Source: JAKFWF01 sp963741505
GTDB lineage: Bacteria > Pseudomonadota > Alphaproteobacteria > Rhizobiales > Hyphomicrobiaceae
DNA length: 64,000 bases
Reading direction: 5' to 3'
Assembly: GCA_963741505.1 (NCBI GenBank)
Contig: CAVUIJ010000003.1
Coordinates: 1-64,000, forward strand
This document shows, piece by piece, positions 44,494 through 54,214 of the stretch; within the stretch, counting starts at the first letter, position 1; the number at the start of each line of letters is the position of its first letter. A program made the translations under genes and the position numbers. A model generated the notes under the pieces. The model saw only the letters and a list, made by a program, of their open reading frames with translations. It did no database searches and was not told where the DNA came from.

Positions 44494-45495
44494 GTGGATA
44501 TTCGATCGGCCGCCGCATTGATTGCCCGGGAAAACGACCCGAGGACGCTGGCAAAGTTCCAGAATCCGGATCGGACGGTGGGCGGCGAAGTCCGGGCGTC
44601 GGTGCCGCTGACCCGTCTCGATACACTGTGGATCAACACCGGCACGCTGTGCAACATCACCTGCCGCAACTGCTACATCGAATCGAGCCCGCAGAATGAC
44701 CGGCTGGCCTACATCACTGCGGCCGAATGCGCCGGCTTCCTCGACGAGATCGCGGCGCTGCGGCTCGGCACGCGCGAGATCGCCTTCACCGGCGGCGAGC
44801 CGTTCCTCAACCCGGACATGCTGGCGATGGCGGGTGATGCTCTCGGCCGCGGCCACTCCGTGCTGATCCTTACGAACGGCATGCAGCCGCTGCAACGGCC
44901 GCGGGTCAAGCAGGGTCTGCTGGCGCTCAAGGAATTGTACGGCTCGAGCCTGATGCTGCGCGTGAGCCTCGACCATCACACCAAGCTGCTGCACGAGACC
45001 GAGCGCGGTCGCAATACCTGGGACAAGGCGCTGGCAGGCATCGATTGGTTGTGCCGCAATGGCTTCAATGTCGCGATTGCCGGCCGCACTTGCTGGGGGG
45101 AGCCGGAGGCCGGCGAGCGAGCCGGCTACGCCGCACTGATCGCCACGCGCGGCTGGTCGATCGATCCAGCTGATCGCAAGCAGCTGATGCTCTTGCCGGA
45201 AATGGACGGGCTCGACGACGTACCCGAGATTACCACCGCATGCTGGCGGATCCTGCAAAAGCAGCCGTCCGACATGATGTGTGCGACGAGCCGCATGGTG
45301 GTGAAGCGAAAGGGTGCGGCGGCCCCGGTAGTGGTGCCGTGCACGCTGCTGCCGTACGAACGGGCGTTCGAGATGGCCGCGAGCCTCGCCGCGTCGCTGA
45401 CCGTCGACGGCGGCATGTTCGATCGCGGCGCAGTGAAGCTGTGCCACTCGAATTGCGCCAAGTTCTGCGTGCTCGGCGGCGGCAGCTGTTCCTGA
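44494..45495 (+). CDS. Radical SAM protein with C-terminal cysteine cluster
   Basis: The 333-aa protein starts at a GTG preceded by AAGAGG. Its radical SAM domain has the canonical C-x3-C-x2-C at C53, C57 and C60 (LCNITCRNCYIES), the SAM-contacting GGEPFLNP, and SLDHHTKLLHE. The end carries four cysteines, C317, C321, C325 and C332, with several more in the 190-290 region; they look like ligands for an auxiliary iron-sulfur cluster of SPASM/Twitch type, though the spacing is not the standard SPASM pattern. No precursor peptide or obvious substrate gene is nearby. Function unknown. Confidence 0.82.
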   Translation: MDIRSAAALIARENDPRTLAKFQNPDRTVGGEVRASVPLTRLDTLWINTGTLCNITCRNCYIESSPQNDRLAYITAAECAGFLDEIAALRLGTREIAFTGGEPFLNPDMLAMAGDALGRGHSVLILTNGMQPLQRPRVKQGLLALKELYGSSLMLRVSLDHHTKLLHETERGRNTWDKALAGIDWLCRNGFNVAIAGRTCWGEPEAGERAGYAALIATRGWSIDPADRKQLMLLPEMDGLDDVPEITTACWRILQKQPSDMMCATSRMVVKRKGAAAPVVVPCTLLPYERAFEMAASLAASLTVDGGMFDRGAVKLCHSNCAKFCVLGGGSCS

Positions 45496-45518
45496 GTGTC
45501 AGGCGGCGGGCAGCAACG

Positions 45519-45546
45519 AGCCCCGCATCGTCGCCGATGCGGGGCT
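45519..45546. terminator. Hairpin between the radical SAM gene and mscL
   Basis: AGCCCCGCATCG (45519-45530) and CGATGCGGGGCT (45535-45546) form a perfect 12-bp stem with a 4-nt loop TCGC. It sits 23 bp after the radical SAM stop and 23 bp before the convergent mscL stop. No U-tract follows on either strand, so efficiency is uncertain. Confidence 0.55.
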
Positions 45547-45569
45547 GGATATGCGGTGCACGATCGCGC

Positions 45570-45956
45570 TTACTTCTTCACCAGCGCGTCACGGATTTCC
45601 TTGAGGTAGATCTCGGAGGCCGGCGGTGGCGCCGCGGCAGCGGCCGGGGCCGACTTCTTCATCTTGTTCATGGCCTTGATCACCGCGAACAGAACGAAGG
45701 CGATGATCGCGAAGTCGATGAGCGATTGCAGGAAGGCGCCGTACTTGATCAGCACCGGCTTGGCGGCCGTACCGAGGTTGACACCCCAATCCTTTACATC
45801 GACGCCGCTCATCAGGAAGCTGATCGGCGGCATCAGGACGCTTTCGACCAGCGCTGAGACGACTTTGCCGAATGCCGCGCCGATGATCACGCCGACGGCG
45901 AGGTCCACGACATTACCCTTGAGGGCAAACTCCTTGAATTCGTCAATCATTCCCAT
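45570..45956 (-). CDS. mscL: Large-conductance mechanosensitive channel MscL
   Basis: The 128-aa protein opens under membrane tension to release solutes during osmotic downshock. It has the MscL N-terminus MGMIDEFKEFALKGNVVDLAVGVIIGAAFGKVV, the periplasmic loop, and the second helix LIDFAIIAFVLFAVIKAMNK, then an Ala/Pro-rich cytoplasmic linker and helical end. The ATG at 45956 follows AGGAGAA; a longer frame to 46064 is rejected. Confidence 0.95.
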   Translation of the reverse strand: MGMIDEFKEFALKGNVVDLAVGVIIGAAFGKVVSALVESVLMPPISFLMSGVDVKDWGVNLGTAAKPVLIKYGAFLQSLIDFAIIAFVLFAVIKAMNKMKKSAPAAAAAPPPASEIYLKEIRDALVKK

Positions 45957-46229
45957 GTGATTTCTCCTAATTGAGCACAAGCTCCCCAGGCACGCGAGAA
46001 TTTCACTTCCAAGCGTGTCGAATCTGTAGGCGGAGACGGTAGGGGATGTCGTCAATCCGCACAATCGTCTCGGGTAGGATAATTCCCTTATGATTTATGA
46101 TGAACACTTGCGCCCCTGAGTTGGGCAATCGGTGGTTCGACGAATGATAGACTTTTGCCGCGGTGTTGCGCACTCTAGAAGCAGCGGAAGGCCTTCAGGC
46201 AGCACCTTCAGGCGCAGGCACGCTCGGTC

Positions 46230-49200
46230 ATGTTCCAAACAGGCGCCATTGTCGCCCTCGCCATCGGCTACGTCGGGGCATTGTTCACCGTGGCGTGGCT
46301 CGGCGATCGGCTGGTTCGCTCCAACACCGGCAAGAAGGGCCGGCCGGTCATCTACTCATTGACGCTCGGCGTCTACTGCACCTCCTGGACGTTCTTCGGC
46401 AGCGTTGGCCTCGCCAGTACCACTGGCTACGACTTTCTGCCGGTCTACATTGGGCCGATCCTGCTGTTCGGCTTGGGATGGCCGCTGATCCTGCGCATCG
46501 TCAAGCTGTCGAAGAGTCAGAACTTGACGTCGGTGGCCGACTTCCTGGCGGCGCGCTACGGCAAGAGCCCGGCGGTGGCGGCAATCGTGACGCTGGTCGC
46601 GGTGGTCGGCACACTGCCCTACATCGCTCTGCAATTGAAGGCAGTGGTGACCTCGACCGAGGTGCTGCTCGGCAACAGCCCGCTGATCCCGATCTCGCTG
46701 CCTGAGGTCGGCATCTTGGAGACCGCGTTCGTCGTCGCGCTCGCGCTGGCTCTATTCGCGGTATTGTTCGGCACCCGCCATATCGACGCGACGGAGCACC
46801 AGGACGGACTGATGCTGGCGGTGGCGACCGAATCGCTGGTCAAGCTCGCAGCGTTCATGACGGTTGGATTGTTTGTCGTCTATTCGGTGTTCGGCGGTTT
46901 CCATGGCTTTGCCGCCCATGCCCGCGCCAATATGCAGTTCGAGAGCGTGTTCGGGCGCACCTTCAACGGCGGTGTCTGGCTGACGGTCGTTTTCCTCAGT
47001 CTCGTCTGCGCCATTCTGCTGCCGCGCCAGTTCCACGTCGCGGTGGTCGAGAACCACTCCGAGCGTGAAATCAAGCGGGCAGCCTGGATGTTTCCGCTTT
47101 ATCTCGTGCTGATCAACCTGTTTGTTGTGCCGATCGCCGCCGCGGGCCTGTTCACGTTCGCGCGCGGACTGGTCGAGCCGGATATGCTGGTGATTGCGCT
47201 GCCGATGTCGAGGGCAGCCGATCTGGTGACGGTATTTGCCTATATCGGCGGATTGTCGGCGGCGACCGCCATGGTGATCGTCGAATCGGTGGCACTTTCG
47301 ATCATGGTGAGCAACGGGCTCGTGGTGCCCGCGATGCTGCGGCGCGGGCTGCTCGAGGCCGAACCGCAGGAGGATCTTGCCGGCCGGCTGCTTGTCATCC
47401 GTCGTGTCGCCATTTTCGGCATCGTGCTGGCCGGCTACCTGGTCCATCGAGCGCTCGGCCAGAGCCAGGGCCTGGCGGCGATCGGGCTCGTCTCGTTCGC
47501 GGCGATCGCACAGCTGGCGCCGGCGTTCTTTCTCGGGCTGGTGTGGAGCAAGGGCACGGCACGCGGCGCCATCGCCGGCATCGTCGCGGGTTTTGCCGTC
47601 TGGGCCTATACGTTGCTGCTGCCGTGGGTGGTGAAGGCCGGACTACTGCCGTCGTCGCTGCTGACGCTCGGCCCGTTTGGGATCGCGTGGCTGAAACCGC
47701 AGGCGTTGCTCTACCTCAAGTTCGAGCCGTTGACGCACGGCGTATTGTGGAGCCTTGCCGCCAACCTCACTGCGTTCTTCACCGTCTCCCTGCTGCGCTC
47801 GCCGGAACCCGTCGAGCGGTTGCAGGCCCACCTCTTCATCAACGACGATATGCAACCTCGCTCGCATGTGCCGCCGTCCGGCGCCTTCCGGCTGTGGCGC
47901 ACATCGATCACCATCGGCGACTTGCAGGCGACCGCGGCACGCTATCTCGGCGCCGAGCGCGCCGAGCGGTCATTCGCGGCCTACGCGGCGTCGCTGCGGC
48001 CCGGCCAGGAGAAGTCGCTGCGGCTCGATGCCGAGGCCGACATCCAGTTCCTGCGGTTCACCGAGCGACTGCTGACCAGCGCCATCGGCGCGGCCTCGGC
48101 ACGGCTGGTTCTCGGGCTTCTGCTGCGCCGCTCTAACATCGGCAACCAGTCGGCGCTGCGATTGCTCGACGATGCCTCGGAGGCGCTTCAATACAACCGC
48201 GACCTGCTGCAATCGGCGCTCGATCAGGTTCGCCACGGCCTCGGCGTGTTCGACGGGGATATGCGGCTGATCTGCTGGAACCGCCAGTTCCGCGAGCTGC
48301 TCAATCTGCCGAGTGACATCGTGCGCATCGGCGTGCCGATGTCGGTCGTCCTCAAGCACTGCGCCGATCGCGGTGATTTCGGACCCGGCCAGCCCGCGCG
48401 TCATGTCGCGGAACGCATGAGCCGGTTGTCGCAGGGCAAGGAGACCTTCGTCGAGCGGCCAAGCGGTGGCAGGCGCATCCTCGAGGTGCGGACCGCATCG
48501 ATGCCGCAAGGCGGCATCGTCGCCACCTACTCCGACATTACCGAACGGGTCGCCGCCGCCAACGCGCTGGCCGCCGCCAACGAGAGCCTTGAGCGGCGCG
48601 TCGCCGAGCGCACGGCCGAGCTCACCGACGTCAACCAGAAGCTCGAGATCGCCAAGGCCAAGGCGGACGAGGCCAACCTCGATAAGACCCGCTTCCTGGC
48701 CGCTGCCAGCCACGACCTGTTGCAGCCGCTGAACGCTGCACGGCTCTATGCGGCAAGCCTCGTCGAGCGCGCCAGTGCGCCGGCGGAGGCGCAGATGGCC
48801 CGCAACATCGATGTGTCGCTGAGTTCGGTCGAGGAAATCCTGAGCGCGCTGATCGATTTGTCGCGCATGGACGCCGGCAATCTCGAACCGGAGATTACGG
48901 ATGTCGCGCTGGCCGAAATCTTTCAGCGCATGCAAGTGGAATTCGAGCCATTGGCGAAGTCCAAGAGCCTGGACCTTCGCGTCGTTCCGACCTCGCTTCG
49001 AGTCCGGGCCGATCGGCGGCTGCTGCGGCGCCTGTTGCAGAATCTGGTATCCAACGCACTGAAGTATACGCCGAGCGGAGCGGTGCTGATCGGCGCCCGC
49101 CGCGCGGGATCAAAAGTCATCATTCAAGTGATCGACACCGGGCCCGGAATTCATTCGTCCCAGCACGAGCTGATCTTCAAGGAATTCCAGCGTCTGAAAG

Positions 49201-49781
49201 ACAACTCCCGCCAAGTGCCGGGGCTTGGTCTCGGCCTGTCGATTGTCGAGCGTATCGGCCGAGTGATCGGTGCGCAAATCGGCATCAGGTCGGCGCCGGG
49301 GCGCGGCTCGACCTTCTGGGTCTCGCTGCCGCGGGCCCTCAGCAAGGCCGAGCCGACCGTCGAAATGGCTCCAATCCAGCAAGCCGGCTCGATCGCCGGG
49401 CTGGTTGTGCTGTGCATCGACAATGAGCCGGCAGTGCTGGCTGGCATGCGTACCCTGCTCGAAGGCTGGGGCTGCGTCGTCCATTGCGCCGACTCGACCA
49501 GCGCGGCGGTGGCGGCGACCGTGGCGCGAGGCTCCACGCCAGACATAATTCTCGCCGACTATCAGCTCGACCACGACACCGGCCTCGACGCCGTGGAGCA
49601 CATGCGGGCTCGTACTGGCAGCAATATTCCCGGCGTCATCATCACCGCCAACCACTCGACCGAGGTGCAAAAGCAGGTCCGCACCCAGGGATTGGCGCTC
49701 CTGCGCAAACCGGTCAAGGCGGCAGCATTGCGCGCAGTGCTGGCCCAGGTGCAGGTTCGGCGCCAGGCGGCCGCCGAGTAG
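46230..49781 (+). CDS. Hybrid histidine kinase with N-terminal sodium:solute symporter domain
   Basis: A 1183-aa sensor of the CbrA/ErcS'-like type. Residues 1-520 form a sodium:solute symporter (SSF)-like domain with about 13 transmembrane helices (e.g. YSLTLGVYCTSWTFFGSVG, SVADFLAARYG). A linker leads to a PAS domain (~655-775), a short coiled coil, HisKA with phospho-acceptor H828 (FLAAASHDLLQPLN), HATPase_c (NLVSNALKYTPSG, DTGPGI, GLGLGLSIV) and a C-terminal receiver (acidic D1064, phospho-acceptor D1110, K1160). The transporter domain senses a solute rather than, or in addition to, moving it. The convergent LuxR-type regulator and the symporter downstream suggest one regulatory module. 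Confidence 0.93.
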   Translation: MFQTGAIVALAIGYVGALFTVAWLGDRLVRSNTGKKGRPVIYSLTLGVYCTSWTFFGSVGLASTTGYDFLPVYIGPILLFGLGWPLILRIVKLSKSQNLTSVADFLAARYGKSPAVAAIVTLVAVVGTLPYIALQLKAVVTSTEVLLGNSPLIPISLPEVGILETAFVVALALALFAVLFGTRHIDATEHQDGLMLAVATESLVKLAAFMTVGLFVVYSVFGGFHGFAAHARANMQFESVFGRTFNGGVWLTVVFLSLVCAILLPRQFHVAVVENHSEREIKRAAWMFPLYLVLINLFVVPIAAAGLFTFARGLVEPDMLVIALPMSRAADLVTVFAYIGGLSAATAMVIVESVALSIMVSNGLVVPAMLRRGLLEAEPQEDLAGRLLVIRRVAIFGIVLAGYLVHRALGQSQGLAAIGLVSFAAIAQLAPAFFLGLVWSKGTARGAIAGIVAGFAVWAYTLLLPWVVKAGLLPSSLLTLGPFGIAWLKPQALLYLKFEPLTHGVLWSLAANLTAFFTVSLLRSPEPVERLQAHLFINDDMQPRSHVPPSGAFRLWRTSITIGDLQATAARYLGAERAERSFAAYAASLRPGQEKSLRLDAEADIQFLRFTERLLTSAIGAASARLVLGLLLRRSNIGNQSALRLLDDASEALQYNRDLLQSALDQVRHGLGVFDGDMRLICWNRQFRELLNLPSDIVRIGVPMSVVLKHCADRGDFGPGQPARHVAERMSRLSQGKETFVERPSGGRRILEVRTASMPQGGIVATYSDITERVAAANALAAANESLERRVAERTAELTDVNQKLEIAKAKADEANLDKTRFLAAASHDLLQPLNAARLYAASLVERASAPAEAQMARNIDVSLSSVEEILSALIDLSRMDAGNLEPEITDVALAEIFQRMQVEFEPLAKSKSLDLRVVPTSLRVRADRRLLRRLLQNLVSNALKYTPSGAVLIGARRAGSKVIIQVIDTGPGIHSSQHELIFKEFQRLKDNSRQVPGLGLGLSIVERIGRVIGAQIGIRSAPGRGSTFWVSLPRALSKAEPTVEMAPIQQAGSIAGLVVLCIDNEPAVLAGMRTLLEGWGCVVHCADSTSAAVAATVARGSTPDIILADYQLDHDTGLDAVEHMRARTGSNIPGVIITANHSTEVQKQVRTQGLALLRKPVKAAALRAVLAQVQVRRQAAAE

Positions 49782-49785
49782 CGCT

Positions 49786-50445
49786 TCAACGAGAAGCGGT
49801 TGCCGACCACTCGCCCTTGCCGATCTTGTTGATCGCGATCACTGCCTGGGTGCGACTGTCGACATCGAGCTTTTGCAGGATCGCCGAGACGTGCGCCTTG
49901 ATGGTGGCTTCCGAAACGCCGAGACGATAGGCGATCTGCTTGTTGAGCAGCCCTTCGCCTAGCATCATCAGCACCCGCACCTGTTGCGGCGTCAGCGTCG
50001 ACAGGCGGGCGACCGCCTCGCCGGTCGTCTTGTCGCCCTGGCCGATCTCGATTTCAGGCGGCGTCCACACCGCCCCTTCGAGAACCTGCGCCACGGCATT
50101 GCGGATCTGTTCGACCGGCAGCGATTTCGGCACATAACCCGATGCGCCGAACTCGAGCGCCCGGCGGATGGTCGCTGCATCCTCGCTCGCCGATACGATC
50201 ACGATCGGGATCTGCGGATGCTCGGCGCGCATGTACAGCAGGCCGGAAAGCCCCTGCACGCCGGGCATCGTCAGGTCAAGCAGAATGAGATCGATGGCGT
50301 CGTCGTTGGCGAGCAGGGCGATCAGCTCGTCGAGGGAACCGGCTTCGAGGATCCCCGCCACGTTGATCGAGCCACTGAGCGCCTGGGCCAGTGCTCCCCG
50401 AAACAGCGGGTGATCGTCGACTATAACGATGCGATTGGCATTCAT
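49786..50445 (-). CDS. LuxR/NarL-type response regulator
   Basis: The 219-aa protein starts at the ATG at 50445 (MNANRIVIVDDHPLFRGAL). The receiver domain has the acidic pair (VDDH), phospho-acceptor Asp in LILLDLTMPG, and the conserved Lys in GYVPKSL. The C-terminal HTH reads LTPQQVRVLMMLGEGLLNKQIAYRLGVSEATIKAHVSAILQKL. It is convergent with the kinase gene (4-bp gap) and divergent from the DUF4212/symporter pair, so it likely controls that operon in response to the kinase. Confidence 0.9.
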   Translation of the reverse strand: MNANRIVIVDDHPLFRGALAQALSGSINVAGILEAGSLDELIALLANDDAIDLILLDLTMPGVQGLSGLLYMRAEHPQIPIVIVSASEDAATIRRALEFGASGYVPKSLPVEQIRNAVAQVLEGAVWTPPEIEIGQGDKTTGEAVARLSTLTPQQVRVLMMLGEGLLNKQIAYRLGVSEATIKAHVSAILQKLDVDSRTQAVIAINKIGKGEWSATASR

Positions 50446-50692
50446 GCGGTTTCTCCTCGTCGTCGCGCATCGGCAGGCAATCGGCGACTGGACCCGAAAT
50501 CGTGGCCGGATCAATCTTCATCAACGTTGGAGCAGGCGTCAATTGCGTAATTGTATGTCGTTCCGCCATCCTTGCACCAGTATCGGGCACAGGTGTAGCG
50601 AAGAATGATATCGAGCAGCTCTAACGGCCGGATGCCGTATTTCGGTCGCGAGTAGGCTACATCAGATCAATCGAGACGCGAGGAAGTAAACC

Positions 50693-50953
50693 ATGATCCA
50701 GCGCAAAGAGCGCAAACCCTACTGGCGCCACACCAAGTTGCAAATGGTAGCCAGCCTGGTGCCATTCTTCATGGTCATGATCGTATTCCCGCTCTATGCC
50801 GAGCGGCTCAACTCGAACAAGTTCCTTGGCTTTCCACTCGGTTACTTCCTGCTTGGCCATGGCCTGATCATCATCGCGCTGTTTACCATCGCCTCCTTCG
50901 TCAACCGCCAGGACGCCGTCGACCACTGGCACGGCGCGCACGAAGACAACTGA
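50693..50953 (+). CDS. DUF4212 symporter small subunit
   Basis: The 86-aa protein has two transmembrane helices (MVASLVPFFMVMIVFPLYAE; FLGFPLGYFLLGHGLIIIALFTIASFVNR) and the family start YWRHTKLQM and end HWHGAHED. DUF4212 proteins pair with VC_2705-type sodium:solute symporters, probably as a small stabilising subunit. A GAGGAAG precedes the ATG. It lies 40 bp before the symporter. Confidence 0.88.
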   Translation: MIQRKERKPYWRHTKLQMVASLVPFFMVMIVFPLYAERLNSNKFLGFPLGYFLLGHGLIIIALFTIASFVNRQDAVDHWHGAHEDN

Positions 50954-50993
50954 GCACGCACCGCGAGACGGTTGCCAGCAGCAGGCGCATGCC

Positions 50994-52832
50994 ATGTCCA
51001 CCACCCATCGAACGCGCCGCATCAACCCGCGACTAGGTACCTATTTCGGCATCTTCGTCAGCGCGTTCCTGTCGCTGCTGCTGATCGCGGTGATCGGCGA
51101 GCAACTTGGGACTCCCGATGTGGTGCTGCGCTGGGCCATGCTGCTGGTGCCGCTCGCCTGCTATGTCTCGATCGGTATCGCCGGCCAGACGCAAGAGCCG
51201 GCGGAATTCTTCGCCGGCGGTCGGCGGGTGCCGGCATTCTTTACCGGCCTCGGATTCGGCGCCTGCGCCTTGGGCGGCGTCGGCGTCGTCTCGGTCGCCG
51301 GCCTGATGATGATGAACGGCATCGATGCCTGGTGCATCGTCAATGGCGTCGTGGCCGGGCTCGTCGTCTGCGCCGTGCTGATCGCGCCCTATGTCCGCAA
51401 GTTCGGATCCTACACGCTGCCGAGCTACCTCGGCCGCCGGTTCGACAGCCGGCTGCTGCGCCTGATCGCCGCCGCCACGCTAAGCGTGCCGTTGCTGCTG
51501 ATCATCATGGCCGAGTTCAAGATCGGCGTGCACGTGGCCGGCCGTCTGACCGGCGCTTCGGAACACACCATGGCGGCGCTGCTGGCAGTGGCGATTGTGG
51601 CGACGATCGGACTCGGCGGTTTGCGGTCGATGAGCTGGGCGGTAACCGCGGCAGCACTTGCCGTCATCGTCGCGCTGGTCGTACCGGCCGGCATCGTTGC
51701 CACCGAGGTGACGAACTTCCCCTTGGCCCAGTTCAGCTACGGCCCGACGTTGCGTGCGATCGGGCGGCTGGAGGACGTACGTGGCATTGCAGCGCCCGTG
51801 CTGTCGCCGCTTGCCTTCGACTTTGCCGGCACCGGCATCGAGCCGCTTACTCACCGCATGTCGTGGCCGTTCGGTAGCCTCGGGCCGGCCAGCTATATCC
51901 TGGTCACCTTGACATTGATGACCGGCGTTGCCGTTGCCCCCTGGCTGATGCCGCGGATAGGTGCCACGCCGAGCATATACGACGCCCGCAAGTCGCTCGG
52001 CTGGGCGGTGTTCCTGTTCGGCGCAGTGATGCTGACAATCTCCGCTATCGCAGTGTTCGAGCGCGACATCGTCATGGAGCGGCTGGTCGGGCAAAGCGCG
52101 GCGAGCCTGCCCGACTGGTTTGCGGCGCTGGTGCAGAGCGGCGATGCCGCCGTCGACGGCCGGCTGCCGCAATTGCCGATGGCGAGCTTCTCCTTCAGAC
52201 GCGACGGCATGTTGTTCATGCTGCCGGTGGCGGCGCACTTGCCGGCTGCGCTGCTTTATCTGGTGCTGGCGGGCGCGGTCGCGGCGGCGTTCTGCGGCGC
52301 CTGCTCCGGCATCCTGGCACTGGGCACGATCCTCGCCGAGGATGTGGTCAATGGCAGCCAGTGGGAGGCACCGGCCAGGACGTTGCGGCTGCTGGTGGCG
52401 CGAACGGCGACGATCGCGGCCGGGATCATCGGGCCGGTGCTTGCCTTGTCGTTGCCTGCCGATCCGCTGCAGCTGGCGATCTGGGCGATCGGGCTCAGCG
52501 GCGCCACAGCATTCCCAGTCGTCGTGCTGTCGATTTGGTGGAAGCGGCTCAATAGCCTTGGCGCGATTGCTGGCGTGATCGCGGGGTTTGCAACGGCGGC
52601 GCTCGGCATCGTCGCTGGCGAAACCAACTGGTTCGGCGTACCGAGCGAGGTCGTCAGCATTTTCGCCATCCCGGCCGGCCTGCTCGCCGCCGGGCTCGGC
52701 ACCCGGATCGGCGCCGCTCCCGGCCGCAATGTCTTGGAGTTGGTGCGTGACATGCGCATTCCCGGCGGCGAGACGGTGCACGACCGGGAACAGCGGCTGC
52801 TGCGATTGAAGCGCCATCAGCGCCCCGCCTGA
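50994..52832 (+). CDS. Sodium:solute symporter (VC_2705 subfamily)
   Basis: The 612-aa permease has 13 or so transmembrane helices and SSF motifs: EFFAGGRRVPAFFTGLGFGA near the N-terminus, GSYTLPSYLGRRF, and SGATAFPVVVLSIWWKR. Members of this subfamily take up acetate and related carboxylates with sodium and are usually preceded by DUF4212. The RR operator region is likely in the 247-bp gap upstream of the DUF4212 gene. Substrate specificity is inferred from the family. Confidence 0.9.
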   Translation: MSTTHRTRRINPRLGTYFGIFVSAFLSLLLIAVIGEQLGTPDVVLRWAMLLVPLACYVSIGIAGQTQEPAEFFAGGRRVPAFFTGLGFGACALGGVGVVSVAGLMMMNGIDAWCIVNGVVAGLVVCAVLIAPYVRKFGSYTLPSYLGRRFDSRLLRLIAAATLSVPLLLIIMAEFKIGVHVAGRLTGASEHTMAALLAVAIVATIGLGGLRSMSWAVTAAALAVIVALVVPAGIVATEVTNFPLAQFSYGPTLRAIGRLEDVRGIAAPVLSPLAFDFAGTGIEPLTHRMSWPFGSLGPASYILVTLTLMTGVAVAPWLMPRIGATPSIYDARKSLGWAVFLFGAVMLTISAIAVFERDIVMERLVGQSAASLPDWFAALVQSGDAAVDGRLPQLPMASFSFRRDGMLFMLPVAAHLPAALLYLVLAGAVAAAFCGACSGILALGTILAEDVVNGSQWEAPARTLRLLVARTATIAAGIIGPVLALSLPADPLQLAIWAIGLSGATAFPVVVLSIWWKRLNSLGAIAGVIAGFATAALGIVAGETNWFGVPSEVVSIFAIPAGLLAAGLGTRIGAAPGRNVLELVRDMRIPGGETVHDREQRLLRLKRHQRPA

Positions 52833-52950
52833 CCGGCAGCACCGCGGCAATTCCAGCCCGGATCGGTCAACCCGTCACGTTCGATGTTGCAGCGCGGCGC
52901 TTCCCACCTATAGTGCGGCCGGAAAACGACAAATTCAGACGAGGCGCGAG

Positions 52951-54207
52951 ATGGCGACGAAGGCGGCGGCCAAAGGCGGCAAGAGTGGCGTGAAGAAGGT
53001 CGTGCTGGCCTATTCCGGCGGTCTCGACACCTCGATCATCCTGAAATGGCTGCAGACCGAATATGGCTGCGAGGTCATCACCTTCACCGCCGATCTCGGC
53101 CAGGGCGAGGAGTTGGGCCCGGCTCGCGACAAGGCGCTGCAGCTCGGCATCAAGCCACAGAACATCTTCATCGAGGATCTGCGCGAGGAGTTCGTGCGCG
53201 ATTTCGTATTTCCGATGTTCCGCGCCAATGCGGTGTATGAGGGCGTCTATCTGCTCGGCACCTCGATCGCGCGGCCGCTGATCGGCAAGGCGCAGATCGA
53301 CATCGCCCGCAAGATGGGCGCCGATGCGGTCTGTCACGGTGCCACCGGCAAGGGCAACGACCAGGTTCGCTTCGAGCTGACATATTACGCGCTGGAACCC
53401 GGCATCAAGATCATCGCGCCCTGGCGCGAGTGGCACTTCAAGGGCCGCGCCGATCTGCTCGACTTCGCCAAGACGCACGGCATTCCGATCGCCAAGGGCA
53501 AGGAGAACGACGCGCCGTACTCGGTCGATGCCAACCTGCTGCACTCCTCATCGGAGGGCAAGGTGCTGGAGAACCCGGCCAACGAGGCGCCGTCGATGGT
53601 CTACCAGCGCACCATCTCGCCGATGGAGGCGCCGGACAGGGCGACCGACATCAAGATCGGCTTCAACAAGGGCGACGCCGTTTCGATCAACGGCCGCGCG
53701 ATGAGCCCGGCGACGCTGCTGGCGGCGCTCAACAAATACGGTCACGACAACGGCATCGGCCGCATCGACCTGGTCGAGAACCGCTTTGTCGGCATGAAAT
53801 CGCGCGGCGTCTACGAGACCCCGGGCGGCACCATCCTGCTCGCCGCCCACCGGGCGATCGAAAGCATCACCCTCGATCGCGGCGCGGCGCACTTGAAGGA
53901 CGAACTCATGCCGCGCTATGCCGAGCTGATCTACAACGGCTTCTGGTTCTCGCCCGAACGCGAGATGCTGCAGGCGTTGATCGACAAGAGCCAGGAACAC
54001 GTCGAGGGCGAGGTTTCGCTCAAGCTCTACAAGGGCAACGTCATGGTCACCGGCCGGTCGAGTCCGAAGTCGCTCTATTCGTCGACCCTCGTCACCTTCG
54101 AGGATGATAAGGGCGCCTACGACCAGAAGGATGCCCAGGGCTTCATCAAGCTCAACGCGCTGCGCCTGCGGACGCTGGCGGCCAGGAAGGCGAGGAAGGA
54201 GACATAG
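52951..54207 (+). CDS. argG: Argininosuccinate synthase
   Basis: Ligates citrulline and aspartate with ATP in arginine synthesis. The 418-aa enzyme has the PP-loop AYSGGLDTSIILKWL near residue 20, the ATP-binding TFTADLGQGEEL, HGATGKGNDQVRFEL, and the SINGRAMSPA region. A short Lys/Gly N-terminal extension (ATKAAAKGGKSGVKK) precedes the core. It is monocistronic in this window. Confidence 0.97.
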   Translation: MATKAAAKGGKSGVKKVVLAYSGGLDTSIILKWLQTEYGCEVITFTADLGQGEELGPARDKALQLGIKPQNIFIEDLREEFVRDFVFPMFRANAVYEGVYLLGTSIARPLIGKAQIDIARKMGADAVCHGATGKGNDQVRFELTYYALEPGIKIIAPWREWHFKGRADLLDFAKTHGIPIAKGKENDAPYSVDANLLHSSSEGKVLENPANEAPSMVYQRTISPMEAPDRATDIKIGFNKGDAVSINGRAMSPATLLAALNKYGHDNGIGRIDLVENRFVGMKSRGVYETPGGTILLAAHRAIESITLDRGAAHLKDELMPRYAELIYNGFWFSPEREMLQALIDKSQEHVEGEVSLKLYKGNVMVTGRSSPKSLYSSTLVTFEDDKGAYDQKDAQGFIKLNALRLRTLAARKARKET

Positions 54208-54214
54208 GACTCGC

